Made by a program: the position numbers and the translations under genes
In this document: one piece after another, positions 37,982-50,100 of the stretch
How the letters are laid out: every line of letters starts with the position of its first letter
Numbering within the stretch: the first letter of the stretch is position 1
The notes under the pieces: model-generated
Told to the model about the DNA's origin: nothing
Database searches by the model: none
Seen by the model: the letters and a program-made list of their open reading frames with translations, nothing else
Source: Rotaria macrura
Taxonomy: Eukaryota; Rotifera; Eurotatoria; Philodinida; Philodinidae
Assembly (NCBI GenBank): GCA_900239685.1
Contig: OENT01000010.1
Coordinates: 186,001 to 250,000, forward strand
DNA: 64,000 nt
Direction of reading: 5' to 3'

Positions 37982-39528
37982 TTATTGTGTTTTGCTGCGT
38001 TTTTTAAGTGCTTTAGCACGCACACCACCCAAGACAGACATTGTTACTTTGTTCGAAAGAAATTCTGGTAAAAGCGATTGGCCAAAATCCTAAACAAATG
38101 GAAACATTAAAAAAAAATAACAACCAGACATGATCACTCGATTCATGTCTTTAAGATTACTTGAAGTTCATGCGTCCAATATCCAGTTGTAAATGGAAGT
38201 GCAGCACGATCAAGAGCACCCTTGACAAATTGTTCCGGTGTTGGAGAAAATAAAGACGGTTTGCGAATGCCTGACAATTTACTGACAACAAAACCTGGAC
38301 ATAATGATTGAATCAAGACGCCTCGTGTTGCACATTCAGCAGCTAATGAACTACATTAATCATTAGAGTTTGTTTCTTTCAATTCGATTGTATTTTCTTT
38401 CATGAAAATTTAACTAACCGTGAAAATAGATCAACAAATCCTTTCGTGCCTGAATAAAGTGCTAGAAGTGGTACTGGTCGCCGACCTGAAACACTTGATA
38501 CATTAACAATCAGACCTCGGCGTTTTTGAATCATATCTAAAATTTCATTTCATTTCGATTAGTATTTAACTTTCTATTCAAACCAAAAAGAAATGAGTAA
38601 AAATGACCTGGTAAAATGATTTGCGTTAAATAAGCAACCGAATCAACATTACATCGTACCATATCATTAACAAGTTTTAGACTATTTTCGACTTTATCGA
38701 AAAATTCCGGATATTCATACGACATGCCAACATTATTGATTAAAATACCTACATCTAAACCACGAATTTCATCACGAATTGTTTCATAAATTGAACTGTC
38801 TTCTAGATGAATTCAAAGAAAAACATATTGAATAAAATATTTTTTTTTGTTAAATTCTTTGTATCCAAACTTGGCTGTGTGTGTCTCTTAAGGATTTTTC
38901 CAACTAGCAGCACAAATTTTCATTCTGTGCATATTTTGCGCATTCATTACTTTGTCAAAAACAACACCATACAGCTCAATATTTATAATAAGCATTACGA
39001 AATTCGCTATTCATCGGATGAAAAGGTTACATATTAGTCGTCATTGGGGAAACTAGTTTTAAATGATTTTTACAAGGAGATTGTTCGTTCGAAGCAGAAC
39101 TATGTAACTATTCTACTCTAAGCAGCTTAAAATCATCTCACTTGTAAAGTCAATAGCAATGGTTTTAACTTGTACGCTGGAATTTTTGGTTTGAATTTCT
39201 TTTTGTACGTCATCTAATTTTCCTCGTGTTCGACTAATTAAAATAATGTTAAGACCTAATAAATAAATAAATAAATAAATAAATAAATCAAACACTAACA
39301 TATGGAGTGGCTTCTTTATTTTGTTTTCGACTTTTTTTTTCTACCTCGTTTAGCTAATTCAATTGCATATGCTTTACCAATTCCATCTGTACTACCAGTA
39401 ACCAATGCCCATTCGCCAAATTTTTTCACATCAACTTTTACAGGACATAGTAGTCGATAAAAAAATGCAGCTAATCGTGCTGCTACATATACAAGTGTAA
39501 ATGCTCCAGTTGTTGCTAAAAACCCCAT
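37982..39528 (-). CDS. HSD17B12: very-long-chain 3-oxoacyl-CoA reductase (HSD17B12 / LET-767 type)
   Basis: ER-membrane short-chain dehydrogenase of the fatty-acid elongation cycle; it reduces 3-ketoacyl-CoA with NADPH. Six exons: 39528-39345, 39255-39142, 38802-38608, 38536-38419, 38350-38161 and 38089-37982, giving 302 residues (human 312). The N-terminus [20 protein letters not shown] is a membrane helix. The cofactor site is TGSTDGIGK, followed by the family-typical [13 protein letters not shown]. The catalytic set is visible: Ser in NVSSVSG and YSGTK (YxxxK). Later blocks are [20 protein letters not shown] and FVKGAL. The C-terminus is lysine-rich ([10 protein letters not shown]), resembling the ER-retrieval tail of orthologs without a strict KKxx. 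Start chosen at the ATG at 39528. The acceptor of intron 2 (second intron) is preceded by a (TTTA)n tract. Confidence 0.93.
39257..39288. repeat. (AATA)n microsatellite inside HSD17B12 intron 2
   Basis: About eight tetranucleotide units directly adjoining the exon-2 acceptor. On the coding strand it reads TTTA repeated, so it doubles as the polypyrimidine tract; its length could vary between individuals. Confidence 0.85.
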
Positions 39529-39801
39529 GGTCAATGGTACTATACTCGGCGTTTTTTTCCCTTGCTGCGATTCAATATGAATAATGACAAAAAAAAATAT
39601 TTGTTGTTATGAGCTTTAGACCAATGAAGTTAAATCAATCCATAGAATAATATGTGGACGAATAATAGAAGAAAGAAAGAAAGTATTGTGTTTGTTCGTT
39701 TTGTATTTGCTCTTCTGTATACACGCATACACATATAGACACACACATAAGCATACACATTCAACATATATATTGTGTCAAATATAAGATAATTGAACAT
39801 C
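39529..39801. promoter_or_regulatory. bidirectional promoter region of HSD17B12 and U2AF1
   Basis: The two start codons are 273 bases apart and point away from each other, so both promoters and 5' UTRs must share this stretch. It contains a CA/TA-rich run (about 39718-39770). No clear TATA box at a standard distance was identified. Confidence 0.55.
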
Positions 39802-41451
39802 ATGGCTGACTATCTTGCATCAATCTTTGGTACGGAAAAAGATAAAGTTAATTGTTCGTTTTTCTTTAAAATTGGTGCATGTCGACATGGTGAACATTGT
39901 TCAAAATTACATAATAAACCAACATTTAGTCAAACGATACTGTTGAAAAATCTTTATCTAAGTTTAGAAAATAGTTCGCAAAAAGCAGATAAATCATTTA
40001 TTGCTGATGAAATAACGGAAGAACGTATACAAGAACATTTCGATGATACATTCGAAGAATTATTCATTGAATTAGAAAGAAAATATGGTGAAATCGAAGA
40101 AATGAATATATGTGATAACTTGTCGGAACATTTAGCTGGTAAAAAAAATCCGTTCACTTAAATTCTTTATTTTATTTAACAAATAGAATTTTTTTAATAT
40201 TTTTATTTAAGGTAATTGCTATGTAAAATTTCGTTTTGAAGAAGACGCTGAAAAGGCTGTCGTCGATCTCAATAATCGTTGGTTTGATGGACGAGCTGTT
40301 TATGCTGAATTGAGTCCAGTAACAGATTTTCATGAAGCCTGTTGCCGTCAATATCAAATGGGGTACGAATGTAGTTCGATATTAGATTGCATCGTATGAA
40401 CCCTCGATTCAGTTTTCATTCTTGGTTATTACTGAAGATTGAGACGTTTTCGTATCCAGAACAGTAGATTTTTTTTGTTACTCGAATCGTAATGATAATC
40501 TGTGTAGGGTAGCAAAATTTCGGTAATCGTTTGTTTATATTGTTTCATACTATAGTATGATATTCTGACATGCGAGTGAGTATTGCCGTACCTAAAAAGT
40601 AGCCGACGAATTTGAAATTGGCCTTCAGAGGGAAATCATTTGAACACAGTCAGCATGGGCCACAAAGGAACAATAATTACATCAATCGTGTCTTGAACTC
40701 TTTGAGTTGAATTGGAAAATTTTTCGCTTGTGGCCGAAAAAGACCAGATCAGAGTTCGTAGTATCTCACATGCTGCACGATAAAATAAGATACAGACATT
40801 ATTTAATGCACACCAATGGGCAATTTACATGCGTTTTCAACTAACTCAATGCCTGTAATTATAGTGCTGATGAGAATGGGAGTAGACTGATTCTCACATT
40901 ACTCTTAACTTGTTCTACTCGTATATGAATATCTAATTAGGATCGAGCTAATAAAATATCAGAATGACAAAAATAAATGTGCGCATACACCTTCATAGAA
41001 AAATAAAAATAATCAAAAACAAAGATTATGAGTAATCATACAGTAAGGATTGAATGATTGACTCGAAGAATTCAATAGAACCAAAAGATTCGGATCTAAT
41101 ATTAGTGATAAATACTATCTATGAGTATAAATCCAATCACTAAGAATATTTTCAACGTGACCCAATCACGCTTCCAATTCGTGATTGGATATGTGTTATA
41201 ATTATAAGTAATGTTTATTTTTTAGTGATTGTCCTCGAGGTGGTTTCTGTAATTTTATGCATCTGAAACCTGTAAGTGTACTCATCTATTCTTCAAGTAT
41301 GTTTGTATATAAAATGAGCATGATTTTATTCTAGATTTCAAAAGATTTACGAAAACGTTTGTACCAACGACGTCAACGAAAACCTCGTAGTGGTTCACGG
41401 TCACCATCTCGTGATCGTTCTCGATCACGCGAAAAAGAGCGTCGACGATAA
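39802..41451 (+). CDS. U2AF1: U2 snRNA auxiliary factor small subunit (U2AF35)
   Basis: Splicing factor that with U2AF2 recognises the AG at 3' splice sites; nuclear. Four exons: 39802-40138, 40212-40362, 41226-41271 and 41335-41451, giving 216 residues (human 240). First CCCH zinc finger: VNCSFFFKIGACRHGEHCSKLH, with the AG-contacting serine (human S34) kept. The UHM/RRM spans about residues 45-147 and ends with LNNRWFDGR, which holds the R-W-F motif that binds U2AF2. Second CCCH finger: CCRQYQMGDCPRGGFCNFMH. The RS tail is short (SGSRSPSRDRSRSREKERRR) and lacks the long glycine run of human. The start is the first ATG giving MADYLASIFGTEKDKVNCS. The first two nucleotides of AATAAA overlap the stop codon region (41451-41456). 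PPP6C starts 102 bases later. Confidence 0.96.
41162..41188 (+). repeat. 9-bp perfect hairpin near the 3' end of U2AF1 intron 2
   Basis: CCAATCACG and CGTGATTGG flank a 9-base loop in the 863-bp second intron, 37 bases before the acceptor AG. A second CCAATCAC copy lies just upstream, around 41132. A role in splicing control is only a guess. Confidence 0.55.
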
Positions 41452-41553
41452 ATAAAAAACAAGCAAAATTAATGAACACTCTTTCTTTTTTGTCTTATAA
41501 ATAGAAAAAAAAAACAAAACGAATAAAATTTTTTTTGTTGTCTATTTCAGATA
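41452..41553 (+). promoter_or_regulatory. U2AF1-PPP6C intercistronic region with acceptor site before the ATG
   Basis: A poly(A) signal touching the U2AF1 stop is followed by T-rich sequence ending TTTTTTTGTTGTCTATTTCAG at 41550, three bases before the PPP6C ATG. No space for a conventional promoter with a first exon is evident. This is the classic form of a spliced-leader acceptor in a trans-spliced operon, but a 5'-UTR intron from an upstream promoter cannot be excluded. Confidence 0.55.
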
Positions 41554-43955
41554 ATGAATGAAAATAGTTCTAACACTAGTGGAGATATTGATCGTTGGCT
41601 TGAGTGGATGAAAGATTGCAAATATTTACCTGAAACTGACTTTAAAGAATTGTGTACAATAATATCAGATATTTTTTTCGAAGAATCAAATGTTCAACCA
41701 ATATTTTCACCAGTGACGATTTGCGGCGATTTACATGGACAATATTATGATGTTCAAGAATTATTTCGTACAGGTGGCTTTCCACCTGATACACAATACA
41801 TTTTTATGGGTGATTTTGTCGATCGAGGCTATTATAGTTTAGAAACATTAACACAGCTACTGGTTTTTAAAGCCAAATGGCCCGATCGTATAACATTATT
41901 ACGTGGTAATCACGAATCGCGACAAGTAACACAAGTTTATGGTTTTTATGATGAATGTATGAAAAAATATGGAAATGCTAATTTATGGAGATTTTGCTGC
42001 CGTTTATTTGATCTTATGCCAATCGGTGCATTGATTGATAATGAAGTTTTATGTATTCATGGTTAGTTTATTATTATTATTATTAATTTATTATATTTTC
42101 CGATAAAAAAAAATAAAAATATTGATTTCTTTATCTAGGTGGACTCTCACCAGACATCGGTACAATCGATCAAATGCGAACCATCGAACGTGATCAAGAA
42201 ATTCCACATCGTGGTGGTTTTTGTGATTTAATGTGGTCCGATCCGGATGATATTGATTGGTGGGCCATATCACCACGGGGAGCTGGTTGGTTGTTTGGCG
42301 AAAAGCCAACAAATCAATTTATGCATAACAATCAATTAAGTTTAATTTGCCGTGCTCATCAACTTGTTCAAGAAGGTCAGTAAATATATGGCAGAGAAGG
42401 ACGATTGCTTGATAAACTGAATAGCGAAGAAACGCCCTCAGGTGTGACATTGCTTTTCAATCGATACAATATTAATAGTGAAAAATATTAGAAGGATTTG
42501 AATATCGAAACCTTCAGTTTTGAGATATGTCAATTTCATTTCCATCTCTTTACATGACTATAGGTATGAGCCTTGCATTTTCTGATTTTTCTTTTCGAGA
42601 GATCAAACTTTAATTATTCTAGATAGCAGAATTCTTAATATCAAATGTCTCAATGTAAGTGATACGTGAAGATTAAAAATTTTTCAATCGATTAGTTTTT
42701 TTTTTCGTCCATTATAAAGTTTAACATCAATCTTATTGCAGAATTTTCTTTTAAAAATCTAGTTCATTTTCGATCTTTGACGAGAAAAAAGTTAAGTATT
42801 CTTGAATTTTTCTCTTCTTGCATTTAATCTAGTCAATAAAACAAATTCAACTTAAAACATCCACCTTAGAAAATGTGTAAATAGTGATTAGCATAAAGAA
42901 AACTGTTTTCAGATACTTTGAAGAAAATCTCGTCAAGCTATGAGATCTACAAGATATTTATCTTATTCTTTCCTGAATAATATACAAATGTCAAATATGC
43001 ACAAAAGCCTCGTATAAGAAAGTGACCTTTCCCAGACCCTGGAGTCCATTGGATGATAGACATACAATTTAGTCTAATCTCAATGCTAACAAAAACTGCA
43101 TCAGAGTTTTTATTAAAACATAACAAATAAGAAGTCATAAGTGAGATATCTAAGAAAGTTTCGTTGGTAGACTTGTTTTTATTCTTCTTGGATAATTATT
43201 GACACCTAATGCTTCATGAGTAATCAGATCGTATTGAGTATCAAACTAATAAATTCACTTTTGCTTTCTAAGTCAAAATACTAAATATGTACCATATAGA
43301 TATCTATCTATATGTATATATGAGTGTATGCATGTGTGTGTGTGTGTGTATTTTCATTTGCTTGTTTATAAATCTTTTATCAGGCGTCATAGTTATTGTT
43401 TTATTGTCTAGACGGATAAAAGAACTTAATGGATTTTATTTCAACTTCTTAAAACACAAAATATAATGAAATCCTATATCTTTCTCTAAAACAGAAAAAC
43501 AACTGAAGGTAAGCACACATGATTATAAACAAAGAATGATAGATTAGACATTAAGAATGAATTTAGTATGATATATAAAATCAACGGAAAATAATTTGAA
43601 GATTTTAAAGACACAAAAAGATTGATCATGAAATTTTCTTTGACGCATTCTTTTTCTCCGTGTTTAGTTTCTTCACATGAATGAATATCTATATTTCTCA
43701 TGAGACACATTAGCATTAATAGACGTGATTATTCGAATATTTCTGCCTTTTTTTGTTTTTCTAGGGATTAAATTTATGTTCGATGAGCATCTTGTAACTG
43801 TATGGTCGGCACCAAACTATTGCTATAGATGTGGTAATATAGCTGCTATACTTGCTTTTCATACAGCAACTAATCATGAAACAAAGCTATTCAATGCTGT
43901 ACCCGATAATGAACGGGTGATACCATCGAAAACAACGACACCGTATTTTCTCTAA
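41554..43955 (+). CDS. PPP6C: serine/threonine protein phosphatase 6 catalytic subunit
   Basis: Metallophosphatase of the PP2A/4/6 group; by family it acts with SAPS and ankyrin subunits in cell-cycle and stress signalling. Three exons: 41554-42061, 42139-42375 and 43765-43955, giving 311 residues (human 305). Metal and catalytic motifs are intact: [19 protein letters not shown] and [20 protein letters not shown], then [10 protein letters not shown] and ICRAHQLV. The C-terminus [12 protein letters not shown] keeps the TPYFL end that is typical of PP6. [13 protein letters not shown] and EESNVQP point to PP6 rather than PP2A or PP4. Intron 2 is unusually long for this window (1389 bp) and contains a TG microsatellite but no recognisable gene. 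The stop is part of TAATAAA, so the poly(A) signal overlaps it. RERE follows after 171 bases. Confidence 0.96.
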
Positions 43956-44126
43956 TAAAAATTTTTAAAAAATTTATTAAATCCAAGAAAGCTTTTTTCT
44001 TTCAATTGTCTCTTTTTTTCTTTGTACCAACAGTGTTGCTTTGTGTATATCAAAAACAAAAAATACTAAAATATTTTTTTTTCTTCTAGACCTTTTTTTT
44101 CTTATTTCTTATGAATTTTTAGAAAT
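43956..44126 (+). promoter_or_regulatory. PPP6C-RERE intercistronic region with two acceptor-like sites
   Basis: After the poly(A) signal at the PPP6C stop come long T-rich tracts and two pyrimidine-AG sites: TTTTTTTTTCTTCTAG ending 44099, and TTTTTTTTCTTATTTC then TTTTTAG ending 44122, four bases before the ATG. This matches trans-splice acceptors upstream of an internal operon gene. Confidence 0.5.
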
Positions 44127-47100
44127 ATGGACGCAGAAGATGAACAAAGTAATAACAGCAAGTCAAAACAAAAAGAAAAAAAACCTGAAAGATTCATCGA
44201 ACTTTTTCTTTTAGGTCTTGAAGAACGTCTCCGTGCACAGAATAATAATAATAATAATAATAATAATACCAATAAACCTTTAACAACTCGTGTAACAACA
44301 TCAACTGTTAAATCCAATCGACACACATTTAAAGACGAAAAAATAGAATCTCATACTGATAAAAATGGTGTTTGTTATCGAGTCGGAGGTAAGAAATAAC
44401 ATTAATAATTAATATTATAATTATGAATCTTATCGTTTCTTGTTCTTTATTTTATAGATCATGTTTATTTGGAAACAAATAAACAGGCTGAACCATATTC
44501 TATAGCATCTATTCTTGATTTCCGTTTAGTATGTTAAATGATCATTAATCATATATATATATATATATATTTATATCAAATCATATTCTATTTTGTGTAT
44601 CTCTAGACAAGAAAAGATCATGTTATGCTTGAAGTACGTTGGTATTATCGACCAGCTGAAATTCCACCCAATCTTTATCATCTTCTTATTGAAGATCGTT
44701 ATCACGAAAATCGTAAGTTTTACCTGTGCATGATTTCTTTGTTCGATAGAATTCTATATTGCTTTTATTCTTTTCCTTTCCCTCAATTCTTATTCCTCTA
44801 TACCATAATGCCAATAGTGATGGCAGCGTCATTCAATGTCTATATAAATCATTGTATAATGTGTATAGTAAAATGTCATTCTTTTCTTGCTCTATCGTTC
44901 TTATATATGAGGCGGGTACAGAGAACGTATTCTAGCACAAAAAAAAAGCAGACGAACGCGCACAATTGATAATCATCAACATCGGGTGTTATCTCGATCG
45001 AATAGAAGTCAAATCCAAGCTAATAATTAAACAGTAATAGAACCAATTAGTAGTCAATATATGTTTATATGTATGTGTGTCTGTATTGAATATATGAAAT
45101 TTTCACTGAGTCTTTATTTGCTTTTGTATCAATACGTTCATGTTTTACCCATGAGAAAGAAAGAGAGAAGAAAAATAATCGAACGAACGATGTTACTATT
45201 CATCATCATCATCATCCTACACATATCATCAATAAGTATCGAGAAAAGAAAGTCAATGTATAATAATACATAGATAAACACATTCTTCATATCTTCGTCA
45301 AAATAACAATGTGTATATGTTATATGACGTATTACTACAAACGATTACTGGTTTTCAAGAAAAACTGTCATACTTAGTCAAGTAAATTATTCTCTTGCAT
45401 TCTTATATTTTATCTGCATTTCTCTTTTTTTTCATTACTTCATTACTTTTTCTTTTTGCCTTTCTGTTTTGTTTTTTGTTGCTTATATTGGATTGACAGA
45501 TTATCTTTGAGACAATAGATGTCAATCCGATTCATTTGGATGTAATTTGACTATGAATAGCTAAACAAAAATAATCATAGTCATAATAAAAAAAGCGTTT
45601 TCTCTTCGTCTTCATTCTTCACATTCGATTAAAAGTTTAAATCGTCATCTATTTATATATATATATATAGAGGAGCACATAAGGGTGTATGTTGATTGTT
45701 TGTTGCTCTTCTCGCCATTATGTGTTTGCCACACATACACACAAACACGCTTGCGTCGAGTAGTTTGTCGTCGTTGTCGCTTTTCTTTTTTCTGTCTCTC
45801 AACAGGAGCTCCTGCTTACTCTCTTTAGCTGCCGGAGGGACAAATAGAAGAACAATATCACATCATTGTCGACGACAACGATGTTGTATATGGTGTCGTG
45901 TGTCGTTTTTCTTTTTCCTATTTTCCATTTGTGATTGATTTTTTTCTTTACTTCACTCGTTCGCATATATATACATACTTAAACGTACACACTATTACAG
46001 GTGAGTAAAGAAAAGTAATGTCATCATCATCATTATTGTTATTATTATTATTATTTTTATTGTTTGACATAAGTCGATGTAATTAGTCGTAGATATACCA
46101 CAGTCAACTATCATTAAAATTCAATTCTGTTCAATGATACATATAAAGAAATAGAGATAAGAATGTAACTACTACAACTACTACTATTGACGAGTGGTAT
46201 TGATCGGCATGTGTGGAGAGATTTCCTCTTTTTTTTTCTCTCGACATATTGACGTCTAGTACTCATTGGTGATGGTAGTATGGAGAATTTCTTCTTTCTT
46301 CATGCTCACCCTTCGTTCTTCGTTTTCTTCTTCAATTACGTACTCCCTCTTTTACTTCTCTTCTCTCACGATATGTGTGTGTGTGTGTGTGTGTGTATGT
46401 TCGCATTTGCATTGAGACTAGGCACATAGCCACTGTCAAATTATTGTTAGAGTGTATATAATTCATCGACGAAGAACGATGAGAGTCCAAAGAGAAGGAG
46501 AAAAGCGAACACATGAGAGGATAGAAAGGAGATAGCGCGTGAAAATGAGCGACGACCGACACAGGACTCGACGAAATGCAGATGATAATCAGTCTACTGT
46601 AATCATTGATCGGCGGGCGGGTGATGGTGGCAAGTCGTTCTTCTCTTTCTATTCTCTCTTTATTCTAACAACAATAATAGAAATCCTTTTAAGTAGCAGC
46701 GCGCATGTAAGCAAAACGAAACAAGCAAAATATCAAATTTTTTCTTTTTGTGTTATTATATGTACATGTTACTTTCGTTCTCATTTCATTTTGTTATCAT
46801 TGTCAGTCAATATATGTGTGTGTCTCTTTATCATCGTCGTCATCATCATCATCATCTTTTTTTTTGATTTATAATCACATGCAATATGATACGACATTTG
46901 TGTGATGATCATTATTCAATATTTTTTTCTTCGTCAAAACCTCATTGAAAGAAAAGAAACATCTATAAATCCAACTTATTTGTTACATTTTCTGTTCCAT
47001 TGTGCAGTTGGTTATTTGACAATAACAACATCAATTACAACAAACGCGTCATCACTACATCAATTAAGAAATGTAGAAAGAAAGAAAAAGAAAAGAAAAA

Positions 47101-50100
47101 AAAAACATAAATAAAAGAGTCTTTTTCAGGTATTCATATTTTATGTCACTATATGGTATGCGTATGCCTATATATGGGTTCATCGAGCCGAACAAACAGA
47201 AACATATCCGATACCATAAGTGATTGATTAATCGGATCAACTGACTTTTTTCTCGTTCTGTATATATATTTATATATATATATATATATATGAATATATG
47301 CTTGCATCCTTCTTAATCGAGGTATCTCTTAGGGTTTTTTTCTTTTCTATGAAGACCTTTTGTTCTATTCATTTATCAGAAGCAAAACATTTGAGTCAAA
47401 CATGTATATATATATATATATACATATATTCACACCCTGTTTTATCATTAAACAAGAAACGATAGAGGATTGTGTGTATTAGAATATAGTAGTGGCTCAT
47501 GTCACAGTAATAAATAATATAATGTCTATAATATATCTATATCTCAACCAACCCGTTGACGAGCGATGAATTGTTGCTGTGTGCATCGTCTGTTGTTTTC
47601 TTTTCCTTCCTCTTCAACGAACATTAGCATTGCGCGTTCGTGAGACGCTGTCGTGCAGCAAAAGGAATGAGAGCGCTAGCGAGCGCACACACATACACAT
47701 ATATATATATAGAGAGAGAGAAGGACCGTGACACGACGCCGGTTTGTTCCTTATTAAGGTGACACTAGCAACCACGAGTTCTCTCTCGATGTATGCTGTT
47801 CTTTCTTTCTCTTCATCGTCTCTGTATGTCCATTACGATTCGCGTTGATCTATTCACTTTCTTTTCACACTTAACATGCACATTTTGCATCATATACTTC
47901 ACATATAAACGAAGGTAATTCATAAAGAATAAATGAAGAATTATTACTTAGAACAAGCACAAAATTATCGATTTCATTTGTTTTCTTGTTGATATGTATA
48001 TTATTTATTATGATTATATCTATCAGCATTATTTTTCTCGTTTCTTTTTTATTTTGCTGCGACTATTTGTCTTATCGCACTTGGCAAGTTGATCCTTTCT
48101 CTTTATATATATATATATGTGTGTGTGCATGTTATAATTTCTGGTTAATGACATATACAGTAGAGCGGCAACGACAACTCGCGCGTCCTGCTAACATTAA
48201 TTGTTGTGTTTGAATATATATATATATATATATAGATGCATATATGTTATACACCGCTTTTAATTCATCGACGAATTGTGAGTTGAGTAAAGAATAGAAG
48301 TTGAACACTCCTCTCAAGAGATCGGTCAAATGGGCGTGTCGACACGCGATCTTACATATTCTTTTTTTTTTAATTTTTTTTTCTTTTGTACAGTTGTTCA
48401 TTCTATTCTTTGATATAGATTCTTCGATTTTCTTTTTCAATTGATTGATCAGAATAACTTTTAAATGTCAATAATCTACACCTGATAAGCTGTCGTGCCG
48501 TGCTTCAGCTAACAGAAGGATGATTGATTAGTTTCAAGGACCGAGGCGAGCTCTCTCGTCTTCTTTTCTTTTCCTTTCCTTTTTTCGCTGTTTCTTTCTC
48601 CATTGACTCGTTTCTCATTCTCTGCTTCATCCTGCATCCTCACACACTGCCTTTTTGATTCTGTATGTATGTGTGTGTGTGTGTGTGTGTGTGCAAGAAA
48701 TAAGAGAGCGCGAATAAGCAAGCAGAGTAGTCGTTGTCGTCGTCGACATCATTTCCGTTCATTCATCTAAAAGAAAACTAAATTACTTGATGCTTTTTGT
48801 TGTTTTTATGCATAGAAAAAGAAAACGGTATATATATATATATTTCTTTCCTTTATATGTATATATTTATAAATTTATGCATATATACATACATATATCT
48901 ATATCTATATCTATATATTTATGTTTATTAATTAATATGTTTTATTTTGTTTCTTAAAGAGGGTAACAATCAAACATCATCAATTAAAGATAAACAAACG
49001 AAAGATTCTGGTATAATACAAGATCCAAATATTATTGGTCGTGAATTATTCGTATCGGAAATCAAAGAATTCTATCCGGCCGTACACATTAAGTAAGAAG
49101 AACATTTAAAACCTTATTGACTTGAATGAAGAATAGAACAAAAAAAACGAGAAAAAGAAGCAGAAAAAATGACGACCGACAACTGTAATCTCTTGACAAG
49201 GAAAGAGAACAAAGAATGTGTAGTTATTGCGTACACACAGATTTATATATATATATAAAGATTTGTTTTGTCTATCTAAACATTTTCTTATTTAATTCAG
49301 AGGTCGGTGCCGTGTTGCTCATTATCAAGATATTGAAGAAGCTCGTGCATTTAAACCTGATCCGGATACATTCTTTTATATATTAACATACAATCCTGAA
49401 GCGCGCAGACTGGCGAACACGCAAGGTGAAATACGTGTTGGCCCATCTCACCAAGCCAAATTGCCACTTTTGAAATCATATTCATCATCATCATTAACCA
49501 ATGGTCTTAACGATGATTTATGTTCATTACGTGAAGAATTATTATGGAAAAATAAAACATCCGATATTGATTTATCCATGTATTTACAAGCAGCACGATC
49601 TATTGCAGCATTTGCTGGTATGTGTGATCGAGGTTTACCAGAAGATATGTATGAAGTAGCACAACGAGATGATACGACAATAAACGCATTAAATGTTTTA
49701 CATAATCATGATTATGATTGTAAACGTGCTATACAAGCACTTGTTAAATGTCCAATACCGAAAGGTATCGATAGAAAATGGTCAGATGATGATCAAAAGA
49801 AATTCATTAAAGGTTTAAGACAATATGGAAAAAACTTCTATCGTATACGTAAAGAACACTTACCACATAAAGAAACATCGGATCTCGTCGAATTTTATTA
49901 TTTATGGAAAAAAACACCTCAAGCACAATCGAGTCGTCCGCGTCGTCGACAACGTCCATGTTCAACGTCAGCGAATTTATCAACAACGCCAACCCCTGCT
50001 AAACAACGTAATACAAAGACAAACAATAAAGATGAGTCCGAACACAATTCTGATAATGATGATAGTACAGCAGCAAACGATACAGATGAACAATTTTGTC

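Larger units (their letters stand above)
44713..48959 (+). other. 4.2-kb RERE intron, microsatellite-rich
   Basis: By far the longest intron in the window. It splits the BAH domain between NE and the GNNQTSSIKDK segment. It is dense in (TA)n, (TG)n, CT/GA and CAT repeats. Two AG|GT junctions look like combined acceptor/donor sites: ACTATTACAG|GTGAGTAAAG at 46000/46001 and CTTTTTCAG|GTATTC at 47129/47130. No coding gene inside is supported. Confidence 0.6.

Noticed and set aside
44713-48959. Open frames in the long RERE intron as nested genes
   Set aside because: All are repeat-driven (Ser/Phe/Ile-rich or from TG/CT tracts), with no known domain.
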